NCBI GenBank assembly: GCA_051294375.1 | Contig: CM119268.1 | Coordinates: 15,983,528 to 16,047,527, forward strand | Direction of reading: 5' to 3' | DNA: 64,000 nucleotides | Origin: Paraspadella gotoi | Lineage: Eukaryota > Chaetognatha | Shown here: positions 63,042-64,000 of the stretch, piece by piece | Position numbering within the stretch: position 1 is the first letter of the stretch | How the letters are laid out: every line of letters starts with the position of its first letter | The notes under the pieces: generated by a model | Database searches by the model: none | Told to the model about the DNA's origin: nothing | Seen by the model: only the letters and a program-made list of their open reading frames with translations | Made by a program: the position numbers and the translations under genes

Positions 63042-63945
63042 ATGGATTTCAAGTCGATCGCATTTCACTACGCGGATGCGCGGAAGCACACCGTCGATTC
63101 CATGGCTCAAAAGGTTGGAGTGATAGTGGGAGGGGAAGAGTTAAGTGGTTTTGTATGGCCGAGCGAGGAGATGAGAAAAGACGGGGACCGGTTAGGCTAT
63201 TGGCTCCGTTCGCTCAAGCGGATGAGTCGATCCCTTTTCTCGCTTCTAATTTTTGTTCTATTTGATGTAAAACGACGACGATCGGAATTACGACGACGAC
63301 GACTATTATTATCCGTTTTAAATTTTGAAAGATTCATAAACAAAAACAACAAAAAATATAAATCCTAAATATTAAAATTAAATGATATCTGTCAATTACC
63401 AAAAAAACAATCAATCCGAAATAAATAATTGTCATTGACTTAATTAGGCTTCTACTCCATAAACTAATGCTTAGGCCACAATTATATCTAATGTCTATTG
63501 TAGTTATGAATATTCTTCTTTGTGACCGCAGCACGGTGAGAATATTCGAAAGCAAACCATGTCGACCCAAAGGACATTGAAAGGTCAACCGCGAGATCTG
63601 CCGACTTGCCCTCGCGGAAATCTCTTGGAGGTGACCCAAAATGTCCAGTCCGGTGAGACTGGGGTATACGTGTTGGTTGGGCTTATCTATGTGAGGGAAG
63701 GATTGATCCAGCTAGCCGGTCGAATGCATAGTTGTTACATGGAAACCCTCTCCCTCCTTTTACAGCTGCCACCCGATCCGATCAAGTGCCCTCCTCGCCC
63801 CGGCTGCCCGCCACTGCCCCGCTGCCCGGCCTGCGAGCCGCTGCCCCTCGCTTGTAAGACAGAGAAGGATCCGTCCTGTCCTCCGCTCAGCGGGATTTGT
63901 GGAGCACAACAGCAGATCGGGATGGGCGTCGCTACCAAGAAGTAG
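63042..63945 (+). CDS. Small Cys/Pro-rich protein, unidentified, three exons
   Basis: Exon 63042-63113 (ATG; FKSIAFHYADARKHTVDSM) ends AAG|GTTGGA. Exon 63532-63663 (HGENIRKQTMSTQRTLKGQ, LPTCPRGN) ends GGG|GTATAC. Exon 63766-63945 carries IKCPPRPGCPPLPRCPACEP and ends GVATKK and TAG. Phases are all 0, giving 127 residues with nine Cys. No signal peptide or known domain is recognised. The last intron (102 bp) is a multiple of three with no stop, so a retained form would also be open. A stronger-looking donor at 63653 (GTGAGA) would shift the last exon to a different, earlier-stopping frame. The gene is divergent from agrin. Confidence 0.5.
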
Positions 63946-64000
63946 GAGCTGGAGCTGGAGACGGATTGATAAAGCGGGGGAAATGGAGCGGATTTATCGT

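Overview
The window is nuclear DNA of an invertebrate animal. The evidence is split genes with GT-AG introns, AT-rich introns against GC-richer exons, an acyl-CoA synthetase of the animal 4-coumarate-CoA ligase/luciferase branch, a neuropeptide-type GPCR, a polycystin channel and agrin. I cannot name the phylum or species. The sequence is very rich in (CT)n/(GA)n tracts. It also has assembly scars: three N-runs of exactly 25, a noisy palindrome and noisy duplicated segments, which suggest long-read gap filling.

Layout, left to right. (1) 407-9242, minus: a polycystin-2-like cation channel in eight recognised exons, running off the left edge. Its 4.7 kb intron (520-5221) holds a complete plus-strand acyl-CoA synthetase gene in eight exons (1201-4575). 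The same intron holds a 420 bp element with perfect 158 bp terminal inverted repeats flanked by ACATTT (4639-5058). (2) 10872-23412, minus: a 13-exon rhodopsin-class GPCR most like FMRFamide/neuropeptide receptors. All splice phases agree and give 898 residues, with an unusual long glycosylatable loop between TM6 and TM7. One of its introns carries a 700 bp transposon-like insertion sitting inside an older interspersed repeat. (3) 23413-28672: mostly simple repeats, with one weak coding fragment. (4) 28824-62703, minus: the N-terminal half of agrin (NtA, eight follistatin/Kazal units, two laminin-EGF modules, ninth follistatin/Kazal unit), the same order as vertebrate agrin. The laminin-G half is not found. 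A complete two-RRM protein gene (48662-50580) lies on the same strand inside an agrin intron. (5) 63042-63945, plus: a small Cys/Pro-rich gene of unknown function.

The agrin locus is damaged in the assembly. The exons after the second laminin-EGF module appear once on the plus strand (33024-34264) and again as a noisy mirror image on the minus strand (29646-30842), around an axis near 31.95 kb. The segment about 54.8-57.0 kb is a noisy direct copy of about 60.5-62.25 kb, ending at a 25-N gap. I read these as probable gap-filling artefacts rather than biology.

Most interesting biologically: the perfect long-inverted-repeat element, the nested genes, the in-frame open extension behind the UAG stop of the RRM gene, the N-glycosylatable TM6-TM7 loop of the GPCR, repeated GTTGG-type splice donors, and three perfect CRE palindromes at exact 12 bp spacing in a coding exon.
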